64,000 nt of DNA from Litoditis marina. Its lineage: Eukaryota > Nematoda > Chromadorea > Rhabditida > Rhabditidae. The position numbers and the translations under genes are program-made. A model generated the notes under the pieces. That model worked only from the letters and a program-made list of their open reading frames with translations. It was not told where the DNA came from and did no database searches. Of this stretch, positions 1 to 11,747 are shown piece after piece (the first letter of the stretch is position 1; each line of letters starts with the position of its first letter). Location: contig OZ038435.1 in NCBI GenBank assembly GCA_964036275.1, positions 2,480,001 through 2,544,000 of the forward strand. The letters are read 5' to 3'.

Positions 1-1630
1 CAACTCAGTCGACGCTTGATCCTGAAAGAGAAGAATAATGTTTTTACAAAGTTCAATCATAGGTATAAAATACGACACATAACAAAGCTACTTATAAACA
101 AGTTTTAACGTATACGATATCTTAGGGGTCTGCGCGTTTAAAGAAACCGTTCCGCTATAATGTGAGTTTCACGAAAAATTTAAAAAGCTCAAAAAAGCTT
201 CTCAACGTCTTCCCATAGATCATGCAAAAAGTTTCTGATTGAAAAATTGTAAAGTTTGCATAACATCAAGCAATTAAAAAGAGGACATCAACATTTTCCC
301 TGTGACGCAACTTGACTTGGTTCATTTACGTCCAGATTTATTTTAATTTTTTAGTCTCTAATTGTGTTGTCGTTTATGATAGAAAGTTTCAAAAATGTTT
401 TTGTACTTCTATAGGCTATTTTGAGCATACCCCGTACGCAACCCCCCTATCGGTGTCATTACGTAAGCCGCTTTTCTGAGAAAACGAAGCAAGATAGAGA
501 TATACAAGTATATATTTTTGATAATGGTTTTTCATTTGCCAAAAGATCAGATTGTTGAGTCAGGAGTCAAAATTAGAGCGGGACGGATTCTTTGAAGAAG
601 GACGATTATGTGGTCCAATCCCAACGATTCAGTCCTTCAAACTGCTTCTATGAAGTCTTCTATGAACGAAAGGCACCAATAACTCAGAAGAAGCTACTAC
701 TACAAATATCTGTAACATGTGTGATGATCACCGCCTCGTAACGAAGCGACGTGAATGAATAAATATGAAATATGAAAAAAACATGAAATAAACTGCAATA
801 CATTTTTCAATTGCAGTTTAAAGGACCGTTGACACGGGATTGGTCCACATAAACGTCCTACTTTAAGAAAACCAACTCACAAAACTGCGTTTAAAATTCG
901 TCTATTATTACAAGCTCACTACACAACTACAGAAACTCTAGACAATCTACTCAGAAAAGTGAATTAAACAGTACACTCCTGCCTTATATGAAAAACATTT
1001 AGACCGCTGAGTTATCGTTAGATCCGTACAACTGTGCTTTATGACAACAGGGTTTGCGTTTCACAAATCAGGTATCTAATGTGTATGATTTCCTATCCCA
1101 ATGTGTTTGTATTCTCATCATGTTGCGTACACGAACTGACACAGTTTTTGCTGTCGTTTGATTTCGATACATCCTAGTATTTACAAATTACGACCGAAAA
1201 ACGGCGGGATGAAACTACAAACACAGCGGGATAGGACATATGAAATTATGGATTACTTTTGGAAGAGTCCTATATTGGTCTAAAAACGGTGCAAGTCGAG
1301 ATCAGCTTACTACGATCACAGTCGTCGCTTTCCTATTCACGCGTCAAAAAGGTTAGCCAACGTGCAATTATAGTAGAAGAAACCTCAAAAAGGTTAACCA
1401 ACGTGCAATTATAGTAGAAGTTCTTAGATAACTTTTTTTTTCAAACAGTGTATTTCGCATGTTATTTCCTAGTTATCCTGGGGATATGGATATTTATGTT
1501 TTTCGCTCAAATAGCTCTGTATTCGTAGTTTCTTACTTGCACACGACAATGATGATCCAGCAGTCGAAGAGGAACTGCAGGAAACAAAAAGCTCCGAATA
1601 TACCCAAATGTAGGGAAAGTTCATCTCGAC
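1..1630 (-). pseudogene. M-family single-TM gene, degraded copy (unit 1)
   Basis: Two exons of the M family remain: the TM exon at 1537-1630 (94 nt, RDELSLHLGIFGAFCF then a hydrophobic run ending IIIVVC) and the start of the last exon at 1-21, cut by the window. Phases agree (AA|G gives Lys before IKRRL). The upstream acidic exon found in units 2, 4 and 5 is missing; only a short decayed remnant lies near 2,040-2,065. Probably a dead copy, with the intact M gene at 2894-3715 beside it. Family not recognised. Confidence 0.5.
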
Positions 1631-2893
1631 CTGTAAATTATTATATAAATTATAATTATTACCTGTAAATTATTATGAAAACCAGTTGGTTTTCTCAACC
1701 TTTCCAATTTTTATCGAATATCTAGTCTTTTATAAAAACTCTACGCGAAATGGACATCACTTAAAATGGATGGTTTCTATTCCTTCTGAGCCGTAATTTT
1801 ATTTAGCATATCTGAGTTTATGGTGACCTGAGCAAAACTGATTCGTATCGTGTTCTTGTCATTGCTGAATGCCGTGTCTGACACATTTATGTGAGTAATT
1901 TGGACAATCAGCTCAGAAACCTGCGCATTCTACATACGAAACCGTCTGAGCTTGATAACTATGTCGATACGAGTTTAAATGTTTCAAATATACTGTCGCA
2001 ATAAAGATGAAGCCTCTCGCTTTAGTTCTGGAGTGGGAATGGAGAGAACTATAGAACGCGTCCACTTTCAAACTGTTACAGTTACTAGAGCCAGACATCT
2101 ATTTTCATCCAATGCAGACAGTCTGAGAATAAATTATGCGAGCTTGAATTAAACATAATATGAGTATTGTTTAGTCACCAGCCGACTCTGTTTTCTCTCA
2201 TTTGCCTCTCTTTTTACCATTCTACGTCACGAATTCAGTCTCCCAATGCAAACATAACATCTCGGATGTAATGAAAAGAATACAATTATAGCAAAGTGAC
2301 GTAATTATGGAAAGACCGCCAGAGAAGATAGGAGGAAAAGTAGTATGTTGTTCGATTGGAAAACTAAACGATAACTCACGTGGAACGTGTTAAACGCTCC
2401 GAAATGAGGATCCGGGTAGTTTTTCAACTGGATATGCCAGAGCACTGTTGTAGCCTTTTATCTTTTCGTCATTCGAGCAGTAGGCAATTGTTCATTTTCG
2501 TTTCATTTGTTTTGTATATTTAATCATCAAATTACCTTTTGGGAGTAAGGCGATCAAATGGATTGCTTGTTTTATAGATTGTTTCATTCGCACTGAGATT
2601 AACTTTCATCGTGCAGAAGTTTCGGGTATTACTATTTCTAGATGAGGAGCAAACAGAAGTATTCCGGAAACTTTTTCGTCAACGTCGTATTAACAAATAT
2701 CTATATCTCTCTCTTAGTACTCTTTCTTCTCAACTTAGAGCCAACAATAATTCAAACAACACCACACAGTGACAGAAGTAAACAAAACGAGCTCGCACAA
2801 ACACATGTTTCTGAGATAAAAACACAACAACACTTGTACGCCATGCGTATTGTTTATTTACAACCAAATCATCTTCGCGAAAATTATAGTAGT

Positions 2894-3715
2894 TTAGAAG
2901 CGCATACCCTCGAGACGACGCTTGATTCTGGAACAAGAAATATTCAGAGGGTGATCAAATCAACAAGATCAAATATTTTTCGTAAACTGATGCTTTATAT
3001 TTCCGATCTACGTTTTGGTCGAAAGTAGAAACATTAGAGAAATATCAAGTATGAGATGATCATTTGTGTAGCCTTTAAAACATTGTACGACCTGTCGGCC
3101 TTCTCTTGATCAATGTGCTGTTTACTGCTGACAAAAAACAGCACAGCTCACTCAGCAATTCGTGATACACTAGTTCGTTTGCTGTCGTTGTTGATGAAAT
3201 GAAGACTATAGTAGAAAACCAGTACGATCGAAAAATCACTAAAGCTATTATTCATTCGATCGTGTTCTGTTGTTTTTTGTTTTCTGTCTAGGCATCAATC
3301 ATAATGAGCGCGTAACAGGGTCGCAATACCCTTTTCATCATCTAAATTTTTCTTCTATTATTTTTTGAATCGGAGTGCCACATCCAACAATGTGAAAAGT
3401 CACGTGTGGAATCGCGAATAAATATATTCTATTCTATTCTATTCACATTATTCAGACGCCCACCTGCACAAAACGACAGTTATCCAAGCACTGAACAAAA
3501 AGTCCACAAACATGACGAACGCGAGAAAACCAAAGAAGACGGACCAATTATCTCTGTCTGCAGCGGAATAATAGATGTACGAGTGAATCAAATGCAATAA
3601 GAAATGCATATAATGCAAAAGCTTGCAGATACGAAAAAAAATAAGTTGACTAACCCTTTGTGGTGCAGATATCATAGTCTTTACACAAATCATGGTGGCT
3701 CTCAGGAGTGTAGCT
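2894..3715 (-). CDS. M-family small single-TM protein (unit 1)
   Basis: Three exons on the minus strand: 3655-3715 (SYTPESHHDLCKDYDICTTK), 3464-3557 (DRDNWSVFFGFLAF, then a membrane segment ending WITVVLC) and 2894-2927 (RIKRRLEGMRF, stop). Splice phases are 1 then 2 and agree with the paralogues. The product would have a short Cys-containing outer segment, one TM helix and a short basic tail, so a type I topology is likely. The first exon with the start codon was not found. The downstream neighbour on the minus strand is the degraded M copy, the upstream one the L gene at 4512. I do not recognise the family. Confidence 0.5.
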
Positions 3716-4171
3716 CTGAACAATGAACTTTGATTTGGAGAAGAAGAAGAAGAAGAAATAGAAGAAGATCAGCTATATTCTGATAAGTATAGGTCTGAAA
3801 GGTGGAAAAAAATAAGTAAAGGTAAGATCAGCTATATTCTGATGAGTAAAAGTAATAGTTACTTCTCATACGTTATCATGAGAACCTTGCAGTGATGTAG
3901 TCGATCAACATTAAATCACTACTGAGATGATGCTCTCTCATGACAAGGTATTGCAGAAACTGCTCCTCGTAAGGCTGATAAGATTCTCATAGATGAGAAG
4001 TGTTTTGACTGCGATCATAGAACAATCAACTCGAACAAATGAGGGTGAAACAACATGACGAAACTTCAATCCCCCAGTAATCTGCATTGGCATTCCGTTA
4101 CTTCTGTTCTCGAGAAAAAGTCGAAAACGTTTGGAGAAACAACGGTTGGATCGTGAAAACTGTCGTAGTAT

Positions 4172-4470
4172 ATTCTATTGGCAAATTTCTTCCCGAACCG
4201 ACTCTTCCCGAACCAAAACCGAACCGATTCTTCCCAAACCAGTTGGTTCGGTAAGGAACCGAACCGTTTGCGAACTCAAACCGACATGAAACCGAACCAA
4301 ACCCTAATAAACGTTACGAAGTCGACCAATTTCAGTACTAATTACATGAATTGGTTCGGTTCCAACTTTGTTGGCCTAAATTTGGTTCGTTTCTAGAACG
4401 AACCAACTGGTTCGGAAAAAATAGGTTCGGTTTTGGTTCGGGAAGAGTCTGTTCGGGAAGAAATTCACCT
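4172..4470. repeat. GGTTCGG/CCGAACC foldback satellite
   Basis: Dense short repeats of CCGAACC in the left half and GGTTCGG in the right half, bounded by the inverted ends AAATTTCTTCCCGAAC and GTTCGGGAAGAAATTC. The whole stretch can fold on itself. It is not coding despite an open frame through part of it. Confidence 0.7.
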
Positions 4471-4511
4471 ACTCTATTTGTAGGCTTTGGAACCAAGAAA
4501 TCAATTTGAGT

Positions 4512-7500
4512 TCACTCCACCTTTGTCGCGATCATTGCAAACAGGAAAATAAACATGTACGCAAAGGAACGGATGCAAACGAGAATCTGAAAAGAAAAAT
4601 CATACATTCGCAGCTATTTGCAGTAATACAAAACAGCAAATTTCCAGCACTGTTGTAGGCTTTCAAAAGTGGACAGGAACTTAACCGAATACTGCTAACA
4701 AGGGCTCCATCTAGCCAGCTGCAACTGAACCGATCAGTAGGTAACCGCGGCGAGGTCAGGAACATGGGGTATTTCGTTAACTGGGAAGGTAAAAGTTACA
4801 TGCTTGATAATCTTTAACAATTGCCCCCATTCTTTGGATTCTTAGTTAGATCGGACCCATGTAACATTCGGGAACACTTTATTTTTAGTTTTAGCTGAGG
4901 TTAGTCCTGTGATACTTTCACCCCTCACGGTGGGGATGAAAGTTACATGGCTCCGTCTTCACCACGGACTCGATGGGAGGGAGGGCGATTGTTGAATTTA
5001 GATTGCAGGCATGTAACTTTAACCTCCATTTACGTTAGTGGGGGGTGTTTGTACAATGTCAACTTTTAACCTTGCCATCACATTAAATTTTACCCCCACC
5101 ATTTTCTATTGAAACTAGTGCGGGTGGGGAGGGGGGGGGGAGGTCAAAATATCTCGAGAGATGTGAAAGTACGGGAGGGGGATGAGAAATGTTGCATACG
5201 AGAACTAGGCCACAGTTCCGGCCACAATACATTGACTCAGGTGCTCACAATCATTCGTTCTATTTCATATTCTAAAAATAGGTTTTTCATGTATTATTTT
5301 TCGGTAAAATCCATTCACGACGTACGTAATCTTGTTTGAATTGTTGTTGATGTATTTCTACAAGGGTAATGAATCATTATTAGTAACTATACCTGGTAGA
5401 TAAGAAAGGGAATCATCATGCAGCCATTGTTCTCTCTAACCGCAAACACCATGCACATTACAGCTACGAGAAGTAGCACGATATCCAGAAGCTAAAAATA
5501 TGAGATTCTCAAAAATAATCATGCTTTCTGCTTACGATTGAGAATGCACTAATGTTCCGTGGCCAACCCAGATTAAAGTTTCGAATTTGGGAAGAAAAAA
5601 TCGAAACTTTCCAAATAGCTTTCGAACTTTCCCTGCTGTTTTCATTTTCTTCCTGTTGTCCTAGAAGTCAAGGTCCAAGTAAATCATCAACTGTCTGTCT
5701 TTTTATAAAGTTCCTAAATAAAAACGAGAAATACTTGCAGATAAATACGAATGCCCATTCGATCTCTGAGTCTCTCGAACGAATTGGAAGAAGCAGGAGA
5801 CCACGGCGAGTGTAGCAATGACAATCACGCGAGTCTGCAAAGTTTTGGATAAACTTTTCTGGACAAAAGTTGCATCATTAACGTCTTCACTGATAAAGCT
5901 TAGACAAACTGACGTGAAATGTTTATAAAACGGTTGAATTCGTAAGAGTCGGTGAAATATTCGAATTTGGGTTTTAGTAGTGCTTTGTTCGTAGCGAAAA
6001 ATTTCAAAGCTTGTGATAACCGAGAAAACCGACGAAACGTGGATCAGCAAAGCTGATTGTTTGGCGTATATAGTTCTCGGGTCTTGACCAGTTGGATCCC
6101 TTTCTATAATTCGCCTATTTGGTTTGTTTGTTTGTTTGTTTGTGTGAAGCCTTTTTGCTGCACTTTTAGTCGAAAAATGGGGAAAAACTGAAGCAAATGC
6201 ACTTTTTGCTGAAAACTGAGAAAAGCCGTGAGCGAACGTGAGCTGGATGCATTCCATTTCTTATTGGCAGTAGTGTGGGAAGGGTGGATCATATTTTTTT
6301 TTAGAGAAAACGCTAGCGTAGCGATAGAACCTTTGCCTCTATGTTAAGAGAAACTCCTGCTCCCTAAGTTAGGGAAAACTTCCACGCTATAAATTTTCGG
6401 GAACTCCCGCGAACAATATTCGGGAGAAGTCCCGCGCTCTATGTTAAGGGAAACTACCGCGCCATAAGTTAAGGGGGACTCTTGAGTTAGGGGAACTCCC
6501 GCGCCCTATATTAAAAAGAACTTTTGCGCTCTATGGTAAGGGAAACTCCCGCGCTCTATGTTAAGGGAAACTCCCGAGCCCTAAGTTAGGGAGAACTTCC
6601 GCGCCCCATGGTAAAGGTAAAGGAAACTCCCGCGCCCTATTTAAGCGAGACGCGCTCTATGTTAGGGAGAAGTTTCGCGCTATATGGTAAGGTAGAAATT
6701 TCGCGCTCTATGTTAGGGAGAAATTCCGCGCTCTATGTTAAGGGAAACTCCCGAGCCCTAAGTTAGGGGGAACTTCCGCGCCCCATGGTAAAGGTAAAGG
6801 AAACTCCCGCGCCCTATTTAAGCGAGACGCGCTCTATGTTAGGGAGAAGTTTCGCGCTATATGGTAAGGTAGAAATTTCGCGCTCTATGTTAGGGAGAAG
6901 TTTCGCGCTCTATGGTAAGGAAGAAATTCCGCGCTTTATGTTAGGAAGAAGTTTCGCGCTCTATGTTAGGGAGAAGTTTCGCGCTCTATGGTAAGGAAGA
7001 AATTCCGCGCTATATGTTAGGGAGAAGTTTCGTGCTCTATGGTAGGGAAGAAATTCCGCGCTCTATGTTAGGGAGACGTTTCGCGCTCTATGTTTGAAAG
7101 AAATTTCACGCTCTATGGTAAGAAGAGATTTCGCGTTCTATGTTAGGGAGAAGTTTCGCGCTCTATGGTAAGGAAGAAATTCCGCGCTATATGTTAGGGA
7201 GAAGTTTCGTGCTCTATGGTAGGGAAGAAATTCCGCGCTCTATGTTAGGGAGACGTTTCGCGCTCTATGTTTGAAAGAAATTTCACGCTCTATGGTAAGA
7301 AGAGATTTCGCGTTCTATGTTAGGGAGAAGTTTCGCGCTCTATGGTAAGGAAGAAATTCCGCGCTATTTGTTAGGGAGAAGTTTCGTGCTCTATGGTAGG
7401 GAAGAAATTCCGCGTTCTATGTTAGGGAGAAGTTTCGCGTTCTATGTTAGGGAGAAGTTTCGCGTTCTATGTTAGGGAGAAGTTTCGCGTTCTATGTTAG

Positions 7501-9586
7501 GGAGAAGTTTCGCGTTCTATGTTAGGGAGAAGTTTCGCGTTCTATGTTAGGGAGAAGTTTCGCACCCTATGATTAAGGAAACTCCCGCGCCCTATTTCAG
7601 CGAGACGCGTTCTATGTTTTAGGGAAACTCCCGCGCCATAAGTTAAGGGGGACTCTTGAGTTAGGGGAACTCCCGCGCCCTATATTAAAAAGAACTTTCG
7701 CGCTCTACGTTAAGGGAAACTCCCGCGCCCTATTTAAGCGAGACGCGCTCTATGTTAGGGAGAAGTTTCGCGCTCTATGGTAAGGTAGAAATTTCGCGCT
7801 CTATGTTAGGGAGAAGTTTCGCGCTCTATGGTAAGGAAGAAATTCCGCGCTATATGTTAGGGAGAAGTTTCGCGCTCTATGGTAAGGAAAAAATTCCGCG
7901 CTCTATGTTAGGAAGAAGTTTCGCGCTCTATGTTAGGGAGAAGTTTCGCGCTCTATGGTAAGGAAGAAATTCCGCGCTATATGTTAGGGAGAAGTTTCGC
8001 GCTCTATGTTAGGAAGAAATTTCACGCTCTATGGTAAGAAGAGATTTCGCGTTCTATGTTAGGGAGAAGTTTCGCGTTCTATGTTAGGGAGAAGTTTCGC
8101 GCACTATGGTAAGGAAGAAATTCCTCCGCGCTCTATGTTAGGGAGAAGTTTCACGCTCTATGGTAAGAAGAGATTTCGCGTTCTATGTTAGGGAGAAGTT
8201 TCGCGTTCTATGTTAAGGAGAAGTTTCACGCTCTATGGTAAGAAGAGATTTCGCGTACTATGTTAGGAAGAAGTTTCGCGTTCTATGTTAGGGAGAAGTT
8301 TCGCGCTCTATGGTAAGGAAGAAATTCCGCGCTCTATGTTAGGGAGAAGTTTCACGCTCTATGGTAAGAAGAGATTTCGCGTTCTATGTTAGGGAGAAGT
8401 TTCGCGTTCTATGTTAAGGAGAAGTTTCACGCTCTATGGTAAGAAGAGATTTCGCGTACTATGTTAGGAAGAAGTTTCGCGTTCTATGTTAGGGAGAAGT
8501 TTCGCGCTCTATGGTAAGGAAGAAATTCCGCGCTATATGTTAGGGAGAAGTTTCACGCTCTATGGTAAGAAGAGATTTCGCGTTCTATGTTAGGGAGAAG
8601 TTTCGCGTTCTATGTTAAGGAGAAGTTTCACGCTCTATGGTAAGAAGAGATTTCGCGTTCTATGTTAGGGAGAAGTTTCGCGTTCTATGTTAGGGAGAAG
8701 TTTCGCGCTCTATGTTAGGAAGAAATTTCACGCTCTATGGTAAGAAGAGATTTCGCGTTCTATGTTAGGGAGAAGTTTCGCGTTCTATGTTAGGGAGAAG
8801 TTTCACGCTCTATGGTAAGAAGAGATTTCGCGTTCTATGTTAGGGAGAAGTTTCGCGTTCTATGTTAAGGAGAAGTTTCACGCTCTATGGTAAGAAGAGA
8901 TTTCGCGTACTATGTTAGGAAGAAGTTTCGCGTTCTATGTTAGGGAGAAGTTTCGCGCTCTATGGTAAGGAAGAAATTCCGCGCTATATGTTAGGGAGAA
9001 GTTTCACGCTCTATGGTAAGAAGAGATTTCGCGTTCTATGTTAGGGAGAAGTTTCGCGTTCTATGTTAAGGAGAAGTTTCACGCTCTATGGTAAGAAGAG
9101 ATTTCGCGTACTATGTTAGGAAGAAGTTTCGCGTTCTATGTTAGGGAGAAGTTTCGCGCTCTATGGTAAGGAAGAAATTCCGCGCTATATGTTAGGGAGA
9201 AGTTTCACGCTCTATGGTAAGAAGAGATTTCGCGTTCTATGTTAGGGAGAAGTTTCGCGTTCTATGTTAAGGAGAAGTTTCGCGCTCTATGGTAAGGAGA
9301 GGTTTCGCGCTCTATGTTAGAGAGAGGTCTTGCGCTCTATATAAGGGAAATGTCTCGCGCTCAATGTTAAAGAAAGGACTCGCGCTCTGGAGAGGTCTCG
9401 CACTGTTAAGGAGAGCTTTCGCGGTCCATTTTCAGAAAAAAAACAGAACCAGGAAGCTCTCGCCAGCCCGGAATAAAAACAAGGGAGGCGAAGGCGGCTT
9501 TAGCCGCCGGCGACCTTCCTTGTCTACGTTATAAGGACAAAAAACAACTGACCATCATAGTCCAACAACCGCAGAAGATGCAGCCA
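4512..9586 (-). CDS. L-family small multipass protein, LAPTM4/DUF7027-like (unit 1)
   Basis: Four exons: 9553-9586 (GCIFCGCWTMM), 5739-5834 (TRVIVIATLAVVSCFFQFV, TM1), 5393-5491 (LLDIVLLLVAVMCMVFAV, TM2, ending CMMIPFLIYQ) and 4512-4586 (ILVCIRSFAYMFIF, ending KVE stop). Phases are 0 after exons 1, 2 and 3. The CGC motif before TM1 and the PFLIYQ segment recall lysosomal-associated LAPTM-type proteins; this is from memory. Exon 1 has its own acceptor, so a 5' exon with the start codon is missing from the model. Exon 2 has no GT donor in phase; a GC donor (GCAAGT) gives the 32-codon length seen in other copies. Intron 1 contains the 3.2-kb minisatellite. Confidence 0.65.
4770..5170. other. G/C-tract-rich intron sequence
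   Basis: Lies in the last intron of the unit-1 L gene. It holds several runs of five or more C or G, including a run of ten G at 5,131-5,140, and phrases such as AAAGTTACATG repeated in both orientations. Probably a decayed foldback element. Nothing coding seen. Confidence 0.4.
6330..9440. repeat. 3.1-kb minisatellite with 201-bp higher-order repeat
   Basis: Tandem units of about 25 bp built on TATGTTAGGGAGAAGTTTCG. Variants (GGTAAGAAGAGATT, GTACTATGTTAGGAAG, GGTAAGGAAGAAATTCC) come in a fixed order. The variant GCGTACTATG starts near 8,252, 8,453, 8,904 and 9,105, giving a period of 201 bp (about eight units), with one 250-bp interval. The left third (6,330-7,750) has older, more mixed variants. 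Open frames through it are by-products of the repeat. It sits in intron 1 of the unit-1 L gene. Confidence 0.9.
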
Positions 9587-10180
9587 CTGAAAAAAAAACA
9601 CGAAGAGTGAATGGAATCCTACCAATATATTATTTTTCTCCAACATTCAACTTCGAAATTGCTTCTAAGGTTGTGTTCATAAGATCTCGGTGTTGTGTGT
9701 AAGGCCTTATGTGTTTCAAATGGTCCTGACCAGAGAAAACTCGGCGTGAATGAGGGTTTGAGGACAACAGAGCTTTGGAAAGAACTTAGAAAAGACGTTA
9801 GCACCTGTTTCATTAGCAGTTCATATATGTCATGTAAACTTGAGAAACACATCAGAAATCAAAAACACACGGAGACTCCGAAATACTTTTGTAAGGTTTG
9901 CAGGACAATTCAAGTTAATAACTCTACTTTTATCGTCATTTCTAGTGAGACTTCGGCATTGACATTCTAGATAGTTTTGACCATGATTTTCGGATTTGTT
10001 TGAAAACATCAGAAATTTCTATTTGAGATAAGTGATGAAAATATATGAACAAATTGTCTTGGTGTTTCTATTTGAAATTTCTATTTGAGATAAGTGATGA
10101 AAATATATGAAAGAATTGTCTTGGTGGTGCTCACGCCAATGCATCAGTGAGAATGACGAAAACTGCAAACATCGTGAATC

Positions 10181-11710
10181 TCATGAAATCACATGTCTCG
10201 GGATACATATTTGAACTTTGACCAGTGAATCAAACTCACTCTTGTTGCATTTTCGCGTCGTGATACCTGAAATTGAAAAAAATTGGAATTAGTAAAACGT
10301 TTTGATTTTGAGAGCCATCAATGATTTTAACAGTAGGATCTTTCGCGTTCTCATTCTAAGAATAACTGTTAGGAATCAGTCTGGATGTATCCAGGCACAA
10401 GTGTTTCCGGAATTTTGATCTCAACCTGCGCCTCTTTAAAAAATGCTACACTTCCCTGGCGTGCAAGCGACTCCTCAAAAACCTCTTGAGATACCTCATA
10501 AGCAACATCTTACATACTTCTTATAAGATAGATTCTATTGATTTATATGCTACAAGCTACATTATGAGCAGTTCCCATGAGGTGTTCATGAGATTCTCAT
10601 GAAAGCTGGAGGGAAACTGGGTAAATCAACCAACCTAGGAAGACGAAAAGTTGAAATGAAGTGTATCTCTTCCCATTTCATTCCAACCATTCTGTGTACC
10701 TGTAAATTTTCAGAGAGTGCGAGCAAACTGAGTTCCAGACTCGTTTACTTGTAAACCAACAGGAAACACGTGAAAAGCTTTTTGTAACGAGGAAACACTG
10801 CGGAAAATCTGGACTTCATGCGTGTTTCAACTAGCCCCTCGCTTAACTGTACTTCGAAACTCTAGAAAGAAATAGGTCAAGCTACAACTGTGCGGTGACC
10901 TATTTCTACGTTTAATACTTCCCTTCAAAATTGAAGACAAGATGTTTGCTGAACTGTTCAAAAAGCCGGAAATGGGGAATTGGCTCTTTTTTCTGAACCT
11001 TGTGGTTTGTTTCAGAAGTGAACAGAGTGAAAGCCAACACTGTTAGGACCGAAGCAGTACGCCACTTCGATACGGCTCCGTGTCGGTTCGAGCCTGGCGG
11101 AACCAATTGAAGATGAACCTTTTCGGGTTCACAAAGAGCCGGTTCGGGAAGAAATATGCTCAAAAGTTTGAAAACTACCACCTTGTGTGAACTGAAACAT
11201 TTAAATGAAGTCTACCTCTGTGTTCTCACTGATTGCAGCAAGTGCAACTGATCTTGATCTTTTTTCCCGTTCAGATACTATTAGCGAAGCTTGTTCACCC
11301 GTTAACCAACAGAGTACGTATGCTAGAAGATCCCGGCACCTTCATCACATTCTGCGTCTCTCGCTCTGCCTCACTAGTTCTGGTCTCTTATTACCCGGTG
11401 GGATGTGAGAACAAAGAAATAGCGTATGTTTGAGGAGACGCAGGATGGAATGAAGGTGCCGGAATCTTCTAGCATACGTACTCAGGAAACACAGTGGTGG
11501 AGGTTTCTGGAAACAAATATAGACTGTGCGAAAGTGAATAAGTTCTCTCGATTCCGATTAGCCAATTCTTTGATGCACGTTCCTTCAGTTCTATCCGAAT
11601 AGCGTAAAAATGAAGCCAGCAATTGCCAACAGAAGTTATGACCAAAGTTTTGATGAAAAAAAGTTTCGTCCAATTCAGTCGGCTCACATCTGGTGGGGTA
11701 TATTTTGGCG
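10181..11710 (-). CDS. Q-family gene, partial model (unit 1)
   Basis: Three exon candidates on the minus strand. First, 11,482-11,710 after a TTTCAG acceptor: AKIYPTRCEPTELDETFF, then HNFCWQLLASFL and TEGTCIKELANRNRENLF. Second, 10,635-10,699, 65 nt: VHRMVGMKWEEIHFISTFRL. Third, 10,181-10,266: TRKCNKSEFDSLVKVQICIP, which faintly recalls the Cys spacing of the nematode DUF19/T20D4.11-like domain. Frames are kept in most copies, which suggests coding. The phases between exons 2 and 3 do not join directly, so an exon is missing or the model is wrong. Product unknown, possibly secreted. Confidence 0.35.
11311..11483. repeat. 170-bp foldback element in the Q block
   Basis: Imperfect inverted repeat with arms of about 50 bp (GAGTACGTATGCTAGAAGAT and its complement on the other side) and a loop of about 70 bp. 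Present in all four Q blocks, near 21,076, 33,446 and 40,990 as well. The unit-4 copy is split by a LINE insertion. It trims the 3' end of the first Q exon. Confidence 0.75.
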
Positions 11711-11747
11711 CTGAAACAAAGAGTTTTTGGCTCAATGATTTAAAAGA

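Noticed and set aside
6330..9440. TTAGGG-like words as telomeric sequence
   Set aside because: Nematode telomeres are TTAGGC, and here GTTAGGGAG occurs only once per 25-bp unit.
6785..9534. Open frames with repeated MLGRSFALYGK through the minisatellite
   Set aside because: They follow from alternating 25- and 26-bp units (51 bases per pair). The frame is lost in most of the array and no splice or start context supports a gene.
11040..11115. tRNA-like GGTTCGAGCCTGGCGGAACC in the Q blocks
   Set aside because: Only the T-arm-like words fit. There is no A box and no acceptor pairing.
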